DNA of 64,000 bases from Gonocerus acuteangulatus (taxonomy: Eukaryota > Arthropoda > Insecta > Hemiptera > Coreidae). The position numbers and the translations under genes are program-made. Under the pieces are notes generated by a model. The model ran no database searches, was not told the DNA's origin, and saw only the letters and a list, made by a program, of their open reading frames with translations. Positions 1 through 13,895 of the stretch are shown piece after piece. Where the stretch lies: contig OX328126.1 of the NCBI GenBank assembly GCA_946811695.1, positions 4,137,702-4,201,701 on the forward strand, written 5' to 3'. Each line of letters begins with the position of its first letter. Within the stretch, counting starts at the first letter, position 1.

Positions 1-222
1 AAAAATATATGCTAAATTTAATTTAAATATATTTTTCAAAGAAAAAATAAGGCACTCAAGCTTTTAAAAACATTAAAAATTTGTCAATTTGGAGGTTGAG
101 GAGATGCTTCCCGCTGGGACTCACTCATATTTACTATAAACATACTATACAGCAGTCGGAGACAAGGAGTATGGTCTTTCCTCCTATTATCCTAATTCTA
201 CACACACACACCCACACACATT

Positions 223-280
<58 letters not shown>

Positions 281-383
281 CACTTTCTGATTGCGTCATT
301 GCATAGGTCGGAAGGAGTAAACGGCTAAAATTACAGGCTACTCGTGTCACATTATGTTTACACAATACAATGATTAAATAAAC
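1..383. other. Left flank of the satellite, no gene
   Basis: AT-rich sequence with no supportable gene. It contains a (CA)n/(TA)n microsatellite at about 199-278, and the short open frames across it are microsatellite translations. The boundary with the 85-bp satellite is abrupt near 384. I see no inverted repeat or transposon end at the junction. Confidence 0.7.
199..278. repeat. (CA)n-(TA)n microsatellite
   Basis: Alternating CA followed by alternating TA dinucleotides, directly visible. Not coding. Confidence 0.97.
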
Positions 384-3300
384 TACTTCATCAAAAACAC
401 CCATCTTCTAAAACAGTGGTTCTCCAGAAACTTCCTTGACATCGAGATACATAGCATAAAGAGGTAGTTCCTACATCAAAAACACCCATCTTCTAAAACA
501 GTTGTTCTCCAGAAACTTCCTTGACATCGAGATACATAGCATAAAGAGGTAGTTCCTACATCAAAAACACCCATCTTCTAAAACAGTTGTTCTCCAGAAA
601 CTTCCTTGACATCGAGATATATAGCATAAAGAGGTAGTTCCTACATCAAAAACACCCATCTTCTAAAACAGTTGTTCTCCAGAAACTTCCTTGACATCGA
701 GATACATAGCATAAAGAGGTAGTTCCTACATCAAAAAGACTCATCTTCTAAAACAGTTGTTCTCCAGAAACTTCCTTGACATCGAGATACATAGCATAAA
801 GAGGTAGTTCCTACATCAAAAACACCCATCTTCTAAAACAGTTGTTCTCCAGAAACTTCCTTGACATCGAGATACATAGCATAAAGAGGTAGTTCCTACA
901 TCAAAAACACCCATCTTCTAAAACAGTTGTTCTCCAGAAACTTCCTTGACATCGAGATACATAGCATAAAGAGGTAGTTCCTACATCAAAAACACCCATC
1001 TTCTAAAACAGTTGTTCTCCAGAAACTTCCTTGACATCGAGATACATAGCATAAAGAGGTAGTTCCTACATCAAAAACACCCATCTTCTAAAACAGTTGT
1101 TCTCCAGAAACTTCCTTGACATCGAGATACATAGCATAAAGAGGTAGTTCCTACATCAAAAACACCCATCTTCTAAAACAGTTGTTCTCCAGAAACTTCC
1201 TTGACATCGAGATACATAGCATAAAGAGGTAGTTCCTACATCAAAAACACCCATCTTCTAAAACAGTTGTTCTCCAGAAACTTCCTTGACATCGAGATAC
1301 ATAGCATAAAGAGGTAGTTCCTACATCAAAAACACCCATCTTCTAAAACAGTTGTTCTCCAGAAACTTCCTTGACATCGAGATACATAGCATAAAGAGGT
1401 AGTTCCTACATCAAAAACACCCATCTTCTAAAACAGTTGTTCTCCAGAAACTTCCTTGACATCGAGATACATTGCATAAAGAGGTAGTTCCTACATCAAA
1501 AACACCCATCTTCTAAAACAGTTGTTCTCCAGAAACTTCCTTGACATCGAGATACATAGCATAAAGAGGTAGTTCCTACATCAAAAACACCCATCTTCTA
1601 AAACAGTTGTTCTCCAGAAACATCCTTGACATCGAGATACATAGCATAAAGAGGTAGTTCCTACATCAAAAACACCCATCTTCTAAAACAGTTGTTCTCC
1701 AGAAACTTCCTTGACATCGAGATACATAGCATAAAGAGGTAGTTCCTACATCAAAAACACCCATCTTCTAAAACAGTTGTTCTCCAGAAACTTCCTTGAT
1801 ATCGAGATATATAGCATAAAGAGGTAGTTCCTACATCAAAAACACCCATCTTCTAAAACAGTTGTTCTCCAGAAACTTCCTTGACATCGAGATACATAGC
1901 ATAAAGAGGTAGTTCCTACTTCAAAAAGACTCATCTTCTAAAACAGTTGTTCTCCAGAAACTTCCTTGACATCGAGATACATAGCATAAAGAGGTAGTTC
2001 CTACATCAAAAACACCCATCTTCTAAAACAGTTGTTCTCCAGAAACTTCCTTGACATCGAGATACATAGCATAAAGAGGTAGTTCCTACATCAAAAACAC
2101 CCATCTTCTAAAACAGTTGTTCTCCAGAAACTTCCTTGACATCGAGATACATAGCATAAAGAGGTAGTTCCTACATCAAAAACACCCATCTTCTAAAACA
2201 GTTGTTCTCCAGAAACTTCCTTGACATCGAGATACATAGCATAAAGAGGTAGTTCCTACATCAAAAACACCCATCTTCTAAAACAGTTGTTCTCCAGAAA
2301 CTTCCTTGACATCGAGATACATAGCATAAAGAGGTAGTTCCTACATCAAAAACACCCATCTTCTAAAACAGTTGTTCTCCAGAAACTTCCTTGACATCGA
2401 GATACATAGCATAAAGAGGTAGTTCCTACATCAAAAACACCCATCTTCTAAAACAGTTGTTCTCCAGAAACTTCCTTGACATCGAGATACATAGCATAAA
2501 GAGGTAGTTCCTACATCAAAAACACCCATCTTCTAAAACAGTTGTTCTCCAGAAACTTCCTTGACATCGAGATACATAGCATAAAGAGGTAGTTCCTACA
2601 TCAAAAACACCCATCTTCTAAAACAGTTGTTCTCCAGAAACTTCCTTGACATCGAGATACATAGCATAAAGAGGTAGTTCCTACATCAAAAACACCCATC
2701 TTCTAAAACAGTTGTTCTCCAGAAACTTCCTTGACATCGAGATACATAGCATAAAGAGGTAGTTCCTACATCAAAAACACCCATCTTCTAAAACAGTTGT
2801 TCTCCAGAAACTTCCTTGACATCGAGATACATAGCATAAAGAGGTAGTTCCTACATCAAAAACACCCATCTTCTAAAACAGTTGTTCTCCAGAAACTTCC
2901 TTGACATCGAGATACATAGCATAAAGAGGTAGTTCCTACATCAAAAACACCCATCTTCTAAAACAGTTGTTCTCCAGAAACTTCCTTGACATCGAGATAC
3001 ATAGCATAAAGAGGTAGTTCCTACATCAAAAACACCCATCTTCTAAAACAGTTGTTCTCCAGAAACATCCTTGACATCGAGATACATAGCATAAAGAGGT
3101 AGTTCCTACATCAAAAACACCCATCTTCTAAAACAGTGGTTCTCCAGAAACTTCCTTGACATCGAGATACATAGCATAAAGAGGTAGTTCCTACATCAAA
3201 AACACCCATCTTCTAAAACAGTTGTTCTCCAGAAACTTCCTTGACATCGAGATACATAGCATAAAGAGGTAGTTCCTACATCAAAAACACCCATCTTCTA

Positions 3301-6300
3301 AAACAGTTGTTCTCCAGAAACTTCCTTGACATCGAGATATATAGCATAAAGAGGTAGTTCCTACATCAAAAACACCCATCTTCTAAAACAGTTGTTCTCC
3401 AGAAACTTCCTTGACATCGAGATACATAGCATAAAGAGGTAGTTCCTACATCAAAAAGACTCATCTTCTAAAACAGTTGTTCTCCAGAAACTTCCTTGAT
3501 ATCGAGATATATAGCATAAAGAGGTAGTTCCTACATCAAAAACACCCATCTTCTAAAACAGTTGTTCTCCAGAAACTTCCTTGACATCGAGATACATAGC
3601 ATAAAGAGGTAGTTCCTACTTCAAAAAGACTCATCTTCTAAAACAGTTGTTCTCCAGAAACTTCCTTGACATCGAGATACATAGCATAAAGAGGTAGTTC
3701 CTACATCAAAAACACCCATCTTCTAAAACAGTTGTTCTCCAGAAACTTCCTTGACATCGAGATACATAGCATAAAGAGGTAGTTCCTACATCAAAAACAC
3801 CCATCTTCTAAAACAGTTGTTCTCCAGAAACTTCCTTGACATCGAGATACATAGCATAAAGAGGTAGTTCCTACATCAAAAACACCCATCTTCTAAAACA
3901 GTTGTTCTCCAGAAACTTCCTTGACATCGAGATACATAGCATAAAGAGGTAGTTCCTACATCAAAAACACCCATCTTCTAAAACAGTTGTTCTCCAGAAA
4001 CTTCCTTGACATCGAGATACATAGCATAAAGAGGTAGTTCCTACATCAAAAACACCCATCTTCTAAAACAGTTGTTCTCCAGAAACTTCCTTGACATCGA
4101 GATACATAGCATAAAGAGGTAGTTCCTACATCAAAAACACCCATCTTCTAAAACAGTTGTTCTCCAGAAACTTCCTTGACATCGAGATACATAGCATAAA
4201 GAGGTAGTTCCTACATCAAAAACACCCATCTTCTAAAACAGTTGTTCTCCAGAAACTTCCTTGACATCGAGATACATAGCATAAAGAGGTAGTTCCTACA
4301 TCAAAAACACCCATCTTCTAAAACAGTTGTTCTCCAGAAACTTCCTTGACATCGAGATACATAGCATAAAGAGGTAGTTCCTACATCAAAAACACCCATC
4401 TTCTAAAACAGTTGTTCTCCAGAAACTTCCTTGACATCGAGATACATAGCATAAAGAGGTAGTTCCTACATCAAAAACACCCATCTTCTAAAACAGTTGT
4501 TCTCCAGAAACATCCTTGACATCGAGATACATAGCATAAAGAGGTAGTTCCTACATCAAAAACACCCATCTTCTAAAACAGTGGTTCTCCAGAAACTTCC
4601 TTGACATCGAGATACATAGCATAAAGAGGTAGTTCCTACATCAAAAACACCCATCTTCTAAAACAGTTGTTCTCCAGAAACTTCCTTGACATCGAGATAC
4701 ATAGCATAAAGAGGTAGTTCCTACATCAAAAACACCCATCTTCTAAAACAGTTGTTCTCCAGAAACTTCCTTGACATCGAGATACATAGCATAAAGAGGT
4801 AGTTCCTACATCAAAAACACCCATCTTCTAAAACAGTTGTTCTCCAGAAACTTCCTTGACAACGAGATACATAGCATAAAGAGGTAGTTCCTACATCAAA
4901 AACACCCATCTTCTAAAACAGTTGTTCTCCAGAAACTTCCTTGACATCGAGATACATAGCATAAAGAGGTAGTTCCTACATCAAAAACACCCATCTTCTA
5001 AAACAGTTGTTCTCCAGAAACTTCCTTGACATCGAGATACATAGCATAAAGAGGTAGTTCCTACATCAAAAACACCCATCTTCTAAAACAGTTGTTCTCC
5101 AGAAACTTCCTTGACATCGAGATACATAGCATAAAGAGGTAGTTCCTACATCAAAAACACCCATCTTCTAAAACAGTTGTTCTCCAGAAACTTCCTTGAC
5201 ATCGAGATACATAGCATAAAGAGGTAGTTCCTACATCAAAAACACCCATCTTCTAAAACAGTTGTTCTCCAGAAACTTCCTTGACATCGAGATACATAGC
5301 ATAAAGAGGTAGTTCCTACATCAAAAACACCCATCTTCTAAAACAGTTGTTCTCCAGAAACTTCCTTGACATCGAGATACATAGCATAAAGAGGTAGTTC
5401 CTACATCAAAAACACCCATCTTCTAAAACAGTTGTTCTCCAGAAACTTCCTTGACATCGAGATACATTGCATAAAGAGGTAGTTCCTACATCAAAAACAC
5501 CCATCTTCTAAAACAGTTGTTCTCCAGAAACTTCCTTGACATCGAGATACATAGCATAAAGAGGTAGTTCCTACATCAAAAACACCCATCTTCTAAAACA
5601 GTTGTTCTCCAGAAACATCCTTGACATCGAGATACATAGCATAAAGAGGTAGTTCCTACATCAAAAACACCCATCTTCTAAAACAGTGGTTCTCCAGAAA
5701 CTTCCTTGACATCGAGATACATAGCATAAAGAGGTAGTTCCTACATCAAAAACACCCATCTTCTAAAACAGTTGTTCTCCAGAAACTTCCTTGACATCGA
5801 GATACATAGCATAAAGAGGTAGTTCCTACATCAAAAACACCCATCTTCTAAAACAGTTGTTCTCCAGAAACTTCCTTGACATCGAGATATATAGCATAAA
5901 GAGGTAGTTCCTACATCAAAAACACCCATCTTCTAAAACAGTTGTTCTCCAGAAACTTCCTTGACATCGAGATACATAGCATAAAGAGGTAGTTCCTACA
6001 TCAAAAAGACTCATCTTCTAAAACAGTTGTTCTCCAGAAACTTCCTTGATATCGAGATATATAGCATAAAGAGGTAGTTCCTACATCAAAAACACCCATC
6101 TTCTAAAACAGTTGTTCTCCAGAAACTTCCTTGACATCGAGATACATAGCATAAAGAGGTAGTTCCTACTTCAAAAAGACTCATCTTCTAAAACAGTTGT
6201 TCTCCAGAAACTTCCTTGACATCGAGATACATAGCATAAAGAGGTAGTTCCTACATCAAAAACACCCATCTTCTAAAACAGTTGTTCTCCAGAAACTTCC

Positions 6301-9300
6301 TTGACATCGAGATACATAGCATAAAGAGGTAGTTCCTACATCAAAAACACCCATCTTCTAAAACAGTTGTTCTCCAGAAACTTCCTTGACATCGAGATAC
6401 ATAGCATAAAGAGGTAGTTCCTACATCAAAAACACCCATCTTCTAAAACAGTTGTTCTCCAGAAACTTCCTTGACATCGAGATACATAGCATAAAGAGGT
6501 AGTTCCTACATCAAAAACACCCATCTTCTAAAACAGTTGTTCTCCAGAAACTTCCTTGACATCGAGATACATAGCATAAAGAGGTAGTTCCTACATCAAA
6601 AACACCCATCTTCTAAAACAGTTGTTCTCCAGAAACTTCCTTGACATCGAGATACATAGCATAAAGAGGTAGTTCCTACATCAAAAACACCCATCTTCTA
6701 AAACAGTTGTTCTCCAGAAACTTCCTTGACATCGAGATACATAGCATAAAGAGGTAGTTCCTACATCAAAAACACCCATCTTCTAAAACAGTTGTTCTCC
6801 AGAAACTTCCTTGACATCGAGATACATAGCATAAAGAGGTAGTTCCTACATCAAAAACACCCATCTTCTAAAACAGTTGTTCTCCAGAAACTTCCTTGAC
6901 ATCGAGATACATAGCATAAAGAGGTAGTTCCTACATCAAAAACACCCATCTTCTAAAACAGTTGTTCTCCAGAAACTTCCTTGACATCGAGATACATAGC
7001 ATAAAGAGGTAGTTCCTACATCAAAAACACCCATCTTCTAAAACAGTTGTTCTCCAGAAACATCCTTGACATCGAGATACATAGCATAAAGAGGTAGTTC
7101 CTACATCAAAAACACCCATCTTCTAAAACAGTGGTTCTCCAGAAACTTCCTTGACATCGAGATACATAGCATAAAGAGGTAGTTCCTACATCAAAAACAC
7201 CCATCTTCTAAAACAGTTGTTCTCCAGAAACTTCCTTGACATCGAGATACATAGCATAAAGAGGTAGTTCCTACATCAAAAACACCCATCTTCTAAAACA
7301 GTTGTTCTCCAGAAACTTCCTTGACATCGAGATATATAGCATAAAGAGGTAGTTCCTACATCAAAAACACCCATCTTCTAAAACAGTTGTTCTCCAGAAA
7401 CTTCCTTGACATCGAGATACATAGCATAAAGAGGTCGTTCCTACATCAAAAAGACTCATCTTCTAAAACAGTTGTTCTCCAGAAACTTCCTTGACATCGA
7501 GATACATAGCATAAAGAGGTAGTTCCTACATCAAAAACACCCATCTTCTAAAACAGTTGTTCTCCAGAAACTTCCTTGACAACGAGATATATAGCATAAA
7601 GAGGTAGTTCCTACATCAAAAACACCCATCTTCTAAAACAGTTGTTCTCCAGAAACTTCCTTGACATCGAGATACATAGCATAAAGAGGTAGTTCCTACA
7701 TCAAAAACACCCATCTTCTAAAACAGTTGTTCTCCAGAAACTTCCTTGACATCGAGATACATAGCATAAAGAGGTAGTTCCTACATCAAAAACACCCATC
7801 TTCTAAAACAGTTGTTCTCCAGAAACTTCCTTGACATCGAGATACATAGCATAAAGAGGTAGTTCCTACATCAAAAACACCCATCTTCTAAAACAGTTGT
7901 TCTCCAGAAACTTCCTTGACATCGAGATACATAGCATAAAGAGGTAGTTCCTACATCAAAAACACCCATCTTCTAAAACAGTTGTTCTCCAGAAACTTCC
8001 TTGACATCGAGATACATAGCATAAAGAGGTAGTTCCTACATCAAAAACACCCATCTTCTAAAACAGTTGTTCTCCAGAAACTTCCTTGACATCGAGATAC
8101 ATTGCATAAAGAGGTAGTTCCTACATCAAAAACACCCATCTTCTAAAACAGTTGTTCTCCAGAAACTTCCTTGACATCGAGATACATTGCATAAAGAGGT
8201 AGTTCCTACATCAAAAACACCCATCTTCTAAAACAGTTGTTCTCCAGAAACTTCCTTGACATCGAGATACATAGCATAAAGAGGTAGTTCCTACATCAAA
8301 AACACCCATCTTCTAAAACAGTTGTTCTCCAGAAACTTCCTTGACATCGAGATACATAGCATAAAGAGGTAGTTCCTACATCAAAAACACCCATCTTCTA
8401 AAACAATTGTTCTCCAGAAACTTCCTTGACATCGAGATACATAGCATAAAGAGGTAGTTCCTACATCAAAAAGACTCATCTTCTAAAACAGTTGTTCTCC
8501 AGAAACTTCCTTGACATCGAGATACATAGCATAAAGAGGTAGTTCCTACATCAAAAACACCCATCTTCTAAAACAGTTGTTCTCCAGAAACTTCCTTGAC
8601 ATCGAGATACATAGCATAAAGAGGTAGTTCCTACATCAAAAACACCCATCTTCTAAAACAGTTGTTCTCCAGAAACTTCCTTGACATCGAGATACATAGC
8701 ATAAAGAGGTAGTTCCTACATCAAAAACACCCATCTTCTAAAACAGTTGTTCTCCAGAAACTTCCTTGACATCGAGATACATAGCATAAAGAGGTAGTTC
8801 CTACATCAAAAACACCCATCTTCTAAAACAGTTGTTCTCCAGAAACTTCCTTGACATCGAGATACATAGCATAAAGAGGTAGTTCCTACATCAAAAACAC
8901 CCATCTTCTAAAACAGTTGTTCTCCAGAAACTTCCTTGACATCGAGATACATTGCATAAAGAGGTAGTTCCTACATCAAAAACACCCATCTTCTAAAACA
9001 GTTGTTCTCCAGAAACTTCCTTGACATCGAGATACATAGCATAAAGAGGTAGTTCCTACATCAAAAACACCCATCTTCTAAAACAGTTGTTCTCCAGAAA
9101 CATCCTTGACATCGAGATACATAGCATAAAGAGGTAGTTCCTACATCAAAAACACCCATCTTCTAAAACAGTTGTTCTCCAGAAACTTCCTTGACATCGA
9201 GATACATAGCATAAAGAGGTAGTTCCTACATCAAAAACACCCATCTTCTAAAACAGTTGTTCTCCAGAAACTTCCTTGATATCGAGATATATAGCATAAA

Positions 9301-12130
9301 GAGGTAGTTCCTACATCAAAAACACCCATCTTCTAAAACAGTTGTTCTCCAGAAACTTCCTTGACATCGAGATACATAGCATAAAGAGGTAGTTCCTACA
9401 TCAAAAAGACTCATCTTCTAAAACAGTTGTTCTCCAGAAACTTCCTTGACATCGAGATACATAGCATAAAGAGGTAGTTCCTACATCAAAAACACCCATC
9501 TTCTAAAACAGTTGTTCTCCAGAAACTTCCTTGACATCGAGATACATAGCATAAAGAGGTAGTTCCTACATCAAAAACACCCATCTTCTAAAACAGTTGT
9601 TCTCCAGAAACTTCCTTGACATCGAGATACATAGCATAAAGAGGTAGTTCCTACATCAAAAACACCCATCTTCTAAAACAGTTGTTCTCCAGAAACTTCC
9701 TTGACATCGAGATACATAGCATAAAGAGGTAGTTCCTACATCAAAAACACCCATCTTCTAAAACAGTTGTTCTCCAGAAACTTCCTTGACATCGAGATAC
9801 ATAGCATAAAGAGGTAGTTCCTACATCAAAAACACCCATCTTCTAAAACAGTTGTTCTCCAGAAACTTCCTTGACATCGAGATACATAGCATAAAGAGGT
9901 AGTTCCTACATCAAAATCACCCATCTTCTAAAACAGTTGTTCTCCAGAAACTTCCTTGACATCGAGATACATAGCATAAAGAGGTAGTTCCTACATCAAA
10001 AACACCCATCTTCTAAAACAGTTGTTCTCCAGAAACTTCCTTGACATCGAGATACATAGCATAAAGAGGTAGTTCCTACATCAAAAACACCCATCTTCTA
10101 AAACAGTTGTTCTCCAGAAACTTCCTTGACATCGAGATACATAGCATAAAGAGGTAGTTCCTACATCAAAAACACCCATCTTCTAAAACAGTTGTTCTCC
10201 AGAAACTTCCTTGACATCGAGATACATAGCATAAAGAGGTAGTTCCTACATCAAAAACACCCTTCTTCTAAAACAGTTGTTCTCCAGAAACTTCCTTGAC
10301 ATCGAGATACATAGCATAAAGAGGTAGTTCCTACATCAAAAACACCCATCTTCTAAAACAGTTGTTCTCCAGAAACTTCCTTGACATCGAGATACATAGC
10401 ATAAAGAGGTAGTTCCTACATCAAAAACACCCATCTTCTAAAACAGTTGTTCTCCAGAAACATCCTTGACATCGAGATACATAGCATAAAGAGGTAGTTC
10501 CTACATCAAAAACACCCATCTTCTAAAACAGTTGTTCTCCAGAAACTTCCTTGACATCGAGATACATAGCATAAAGAGGTAGTTCCTACATCAAAAACAC
10601 CCATCTTCTAAAACAGTTGTTCTCCAGAAACTTCCTTGACATCGAGATACATAGCATAAAGAGGTAGTTCCTACATCAAAAACACCCATCTTCTAAAACA
10701 GTTGTTCTCCAGAAACTTCCTTGACATCGAGATATATAGCATAAAGAGGTAGTTCCTACATCAAAAACACCCATCTTCTAAAACAGTTGTTCTCCAGAAA
10801 CTTCCTTGACATCGAGATATATAGCATAAAGAGGTAGTTCCTACATCAAAAACACCCATCTTCTAAAACAGTTGTTCTCCAGAAACTTCCTTGACATCGA
10901 GATACATAGCATAAAGAGGTAGTTCCTACATCAAAAACACCCATCTTCTAAAACAGTTGTTCTCCAGAAACTTCCTTGACATCGAGATATATAGCATAAA
11001 GAGGTAGTTCCTACATCAAAAACACCCATCTTCTAAAACAGTTGTTCTCCAGAAACTTCCTTGACATCGAGATACATAGCATAAAGAGGTAGTTCCTACA
11101 TCAAAAACACCCATCTTCTAAAACAGTTGTTCTCCAGAAACTTCCTTGACATCGAGATACATAGCATAAAGAGGTAGTTCCTACATCAAAAACACCCATC
11201 TTCTAAAACAGTTGTTCTCCAGAAACTTCCTTGACATCGAGATACATAGCATAAAGAGGTAGTTCCTACATCAAAATCACCCATCTTCTAAAACAGTTGT
11301 TCTCCAGAAACTTCCTTGACATCGAGATACATAGCATAAAGAGGTAGTTCCTACATCAAAAACACCCATCTTCTAAAACAGTTGTACTCCAGAAACTTCC
11401 TTGACATCGAGATACATAGCATAAAGAGGTAGTTCCTACATCAAAAACACCCATCTTCTAAAACAGTTGTTCTCCAGAAACTTCCTTGACATCGAGATAC
11501 ATAGCATAAAGAGGTAGTTCCTACATCAAAAACACCCATCTTCTAAAACAGTTGTTCTCCAGAAACTTCCTTGACATCGAGATACATAGCATAAAGAGGT
11601 AGTTCCTACATCAAAAACACCCATCTTCTAAAACAGTTGTTCTCCAGAAACTTCCTTGACATCGAGATACATAGCATAAAGAGGTAGTTCCTACATCAAA
11701 AACACCCATCTTCTAAAACAGTTGTTCTCCAGAAACATCCTTGACATCGAGATACATAGCATAAAGAGGTAGTTCCTACATCAAAAACACCCATCTTCTA
11801 AAACAGTTGTTCTCCAGAAACTTCCTTGACATCGAGATACATAGCATAAAGAGGTAGTTCCTACATCAAAAACACCCATCTTCTAAAACAGTTGTTCTCC
11901 AGAAACTTCCTTGACATCGAGATATATAGCATAAAGAGGTAGTTCCTACATCAAAAACACCCATCTTCTAAAACAGTTGTTCTCCAGAAACTTCCTTGAC
12001 ATCGAGATACATAGCATAAAGAGGTAGTTCCTACATCAAAAACACCCATCTTCTAAAACAGTTGTTCTCCAGAAACTTCCTTGACATCGAGATATATAGC
12101 ATAAAGAGGTAGTTCCTACATCAAAAAGAC
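384..12130. repeat. 85-bp satellite array with higher-order structure, about 138 monomers
   Basis: Head-to-tail copies of an 85-bp monomer containing the marker ACAGTTGTTCTCCAGAAAC. The block tctccagaaa occurs at 421, 506 and 591 and still in phase at 11811, so 134 monomers pass with no net indel. Monomers differ by a few diagnostic substitutions: CATCC for CTTCC, GTGG for GTTG, AAAGACTC for AACACCC, TTGATATC for TTGACATC, and CATTGC for CATAGC. These recur at multiples of 85 bp in a higher-order pattern. All copies have the same orientation. No long open frame crosses the monomers and there are no unique spacers, so it is neither a gene nor a CRISPR array. Extreme homogeneity fits satellite DNA kept uniform by unequal exchange. 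A heterochromatic or centromeric location is possible but cannot be shown from this window. Both edges are abrupt. Confidence 0.98.
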
Positions 12131-12462
12131 ATCATAAACGGGGTTTGCTTCCAAACTGAAGGTCTTGTTACGGAGAGTGTGATAGGCTAGGTGGATTTCC
12201 CTGTTAGGAATAGCTAGTATCATGGATATGTCTAAAGATGGCGTAATGAGTTAGCTACACAATTTCTTATTCATCTGGAAGAGGAACCATTATTTATTCC
12301 ATTATCAGTAATGCTTAATATTCTGCAGTAACTAACTCCACTGATTTAATCTACAATGATTTAGGGATGGTTAGGGGATGCTTCGTGGGTTAGTGGTGTA
12401 CCATCGTCCGGACGTAGCCGAAGCGTTACACTTTTAGCGTCACACTAGGCCATAGCTAAGAC
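12131..12462. other. Unclassified sequence between the satellite and family T element
   Basis: About 330 bases with no open frame of note, no tandem repeat and no visible match elsewhere in the window. It may be single-copy or an undetected old repeat. Confidence 0.5.
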
Positions 12463-12580
12463 ATATCGCACTAGTATTTCTAAAGTGACACAACTCAAAA
12501 ATCGGTTTTATTTACACCATCATAGTTATGACTGTGAAAGACATGGTAAATATCTCTTTATCAACCATCAAAACTGTATG

Positions 12581-13587
12581 AATGAATGAATGAATGAAAA
12601 AAAAACTTTATTCTGGGACTTCGTCCCATAAGAATAAAAATAAGTACAAAATAAACAATAAAGAAATTTAACCTAAAAATATAAATATGAATAAAGAAAA
12701 AAAAAAGTATAAAAGAACAAAACAAAAAAAGCAACTAACACAAATATTATATGTGATGCCTTAAATAATAAAATGAAATATAAGTAAATATGTACATTCA
12801 TTGGAATGGTGCAATGATGATACAATGTTCAGAGGGGGATGGGAATAAAATTAAAGAGTTTAAATAAACAAATAAATATTAAAAAGTTGAATAAATATTA
12901 AAGGAATGGGGGCTATAAAAAGATATAAACTAGGAAAATGCATAAACACGAGAAAAAAACAGCAATATAATTTACAAAGGTAATCAGGTCTTCCTGGTGG
13001 TGAAATTTTAAGAAGCGTCTTCCTGGGAGGATAGGAGAAAAGCAAAGAGGCGGGATTTAAAGACAGGTAAGGAAGGAGAGTGTCGAATGGAAAGAGGGAT
13101 AGAGTTCCAGAAGGAGGAGGCTCGGGAGATGAAGGAACGGTCGAAGAAGGCTGTTTTATGAGTGGGAGGATAGAGATCGGAGGGACGGGAGCGGGTACCA
13201 CGGGAATGGACAGCAGATTTAAACTGCAGGAGATTGTAAATATAGGAAGGAGATTTGGAAGAAATGGTTTGGTAAAGGAAGGAACCTAGGAAATATTGTT
13301 GTCGAATTGATGGAAATAGCCACTTCAACTCGGAATACCGGTGTGAAATATGGGCATCCCTGGGGGTATCGAGGATAAATCTGAGAAAACTGTTCATTAA
13401 TCGCTTAAGACGAACCTCAAGCTCCCCAGTGAGCCCTCCATACACCAGGCAACCATAGTCGAAGTGGGGGAACACTAGAGAAGATACAAGAAGCTGACGT
13501 GTAGGAGTAGGGAGGAGGTGACGGGAACGGTTAAATAGTTTAAGGGTGGCTATGGAGCGACGAGTGATTAGGGATAAGTGATTTTTT
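12581..13587 (-). mobile_element. 5'-truncated CR1/L2-like non-LTR retrotransposon
   Basis: On the minus strand this holds the C-terminal part of a reverse-transcriptase ORF, a stop at 13008-13010, a 3' UTR of about 430 bp, a small hairpin GGGACgaaGTCCC (12615-12627), an AATAAA and a terminal (TTCA)n tail (about 12581-12597). A short-repeat tail preceded by a hairpin is usual in the CR1/L2/Rex1/Daphne group. The insertion lies inside the family T element. The host repeat reads ...AAACTGTATG before it (to 12580) and TGTATG again after it (13588-13593), giving a 6-bp target duplication TGTATG. The 5' truncation is the standard product of incomplete target-primed reverse transcription. Confidence 0.85.
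13008..13587 (-). pseudogene. C-terminal fragment of a LINE reverse transcriptase polyprotein
   Basis: About 192 codons of the C-terminal end of ORF2 of a Jockey-superfamily (CR1/L2-like) element. Recognisable family features, in order: FPHFDYGCLVYGG (end of the RT/thumb region), a helical stretch with LKRLMNSFLRFILDTPR, the SELKWLFPSIRQQY segment, and the terminal motif ASSFWNSIPLSIR followed by FKSRL. The frame is open here and runs on upstream to an ATG at 13715, but residues 1-42 of that frame are translated from the host repeat, so it is a chance fusion and not a real start. No endonuclease and no catalytic RT motif remain. A dead remnant. Confidence 0.88.
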
Positions 13588-13716
13588 TGTATGTACGTAG
13601 CTTCAGAGCTTCTACCAGAGGGAACTAGTATTTCTAAAGTGACATAACTCAAACATCTGTGTATTTCAGTTCTGACTATGAAAGACATGGTAAATATCTC
13701 TTTATGAACCATCAAA

Positions 13717-13895
13717 ACTGTATGTACCTAGCTACAGAGCTTCTACACCAGAGGGAACTTGTATCACTCTTCCTGTCTTAATGCTATTCCATCTACATAG
13801 GCAAGAGTGTATGTACCTAGCTTCAGAGCTTCTACACCAGAGGGAACTTGTGTCACTCTTCCTGTCTTAATGCTATGCTCTTATATAGACAAGAG
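13717..13895. repeat. Two units of the 89-bp family T minisatellite
   Basis: Two tandem units beginning TGTATGTACCTAGCT and ending CATAGGCAAGAG, the same unit that is amplified about 32 times at 43207-46147. A partial third unit lies at 13588-13627 immediately beyond the LINE insertion. Confidence 0.9.

Noticed and set aside
384..12130. CRISPR array
   Set aside because: The 85-bp units are contiguous with no unique spacers, the DNA is eukaryotic, and there are no cas genes.
13008..13715. Complete 235-residue gene starting at 13715
   Set aside because: The first 42 codons are host repeat sequence; only 13008-13587 is LINE-derived.
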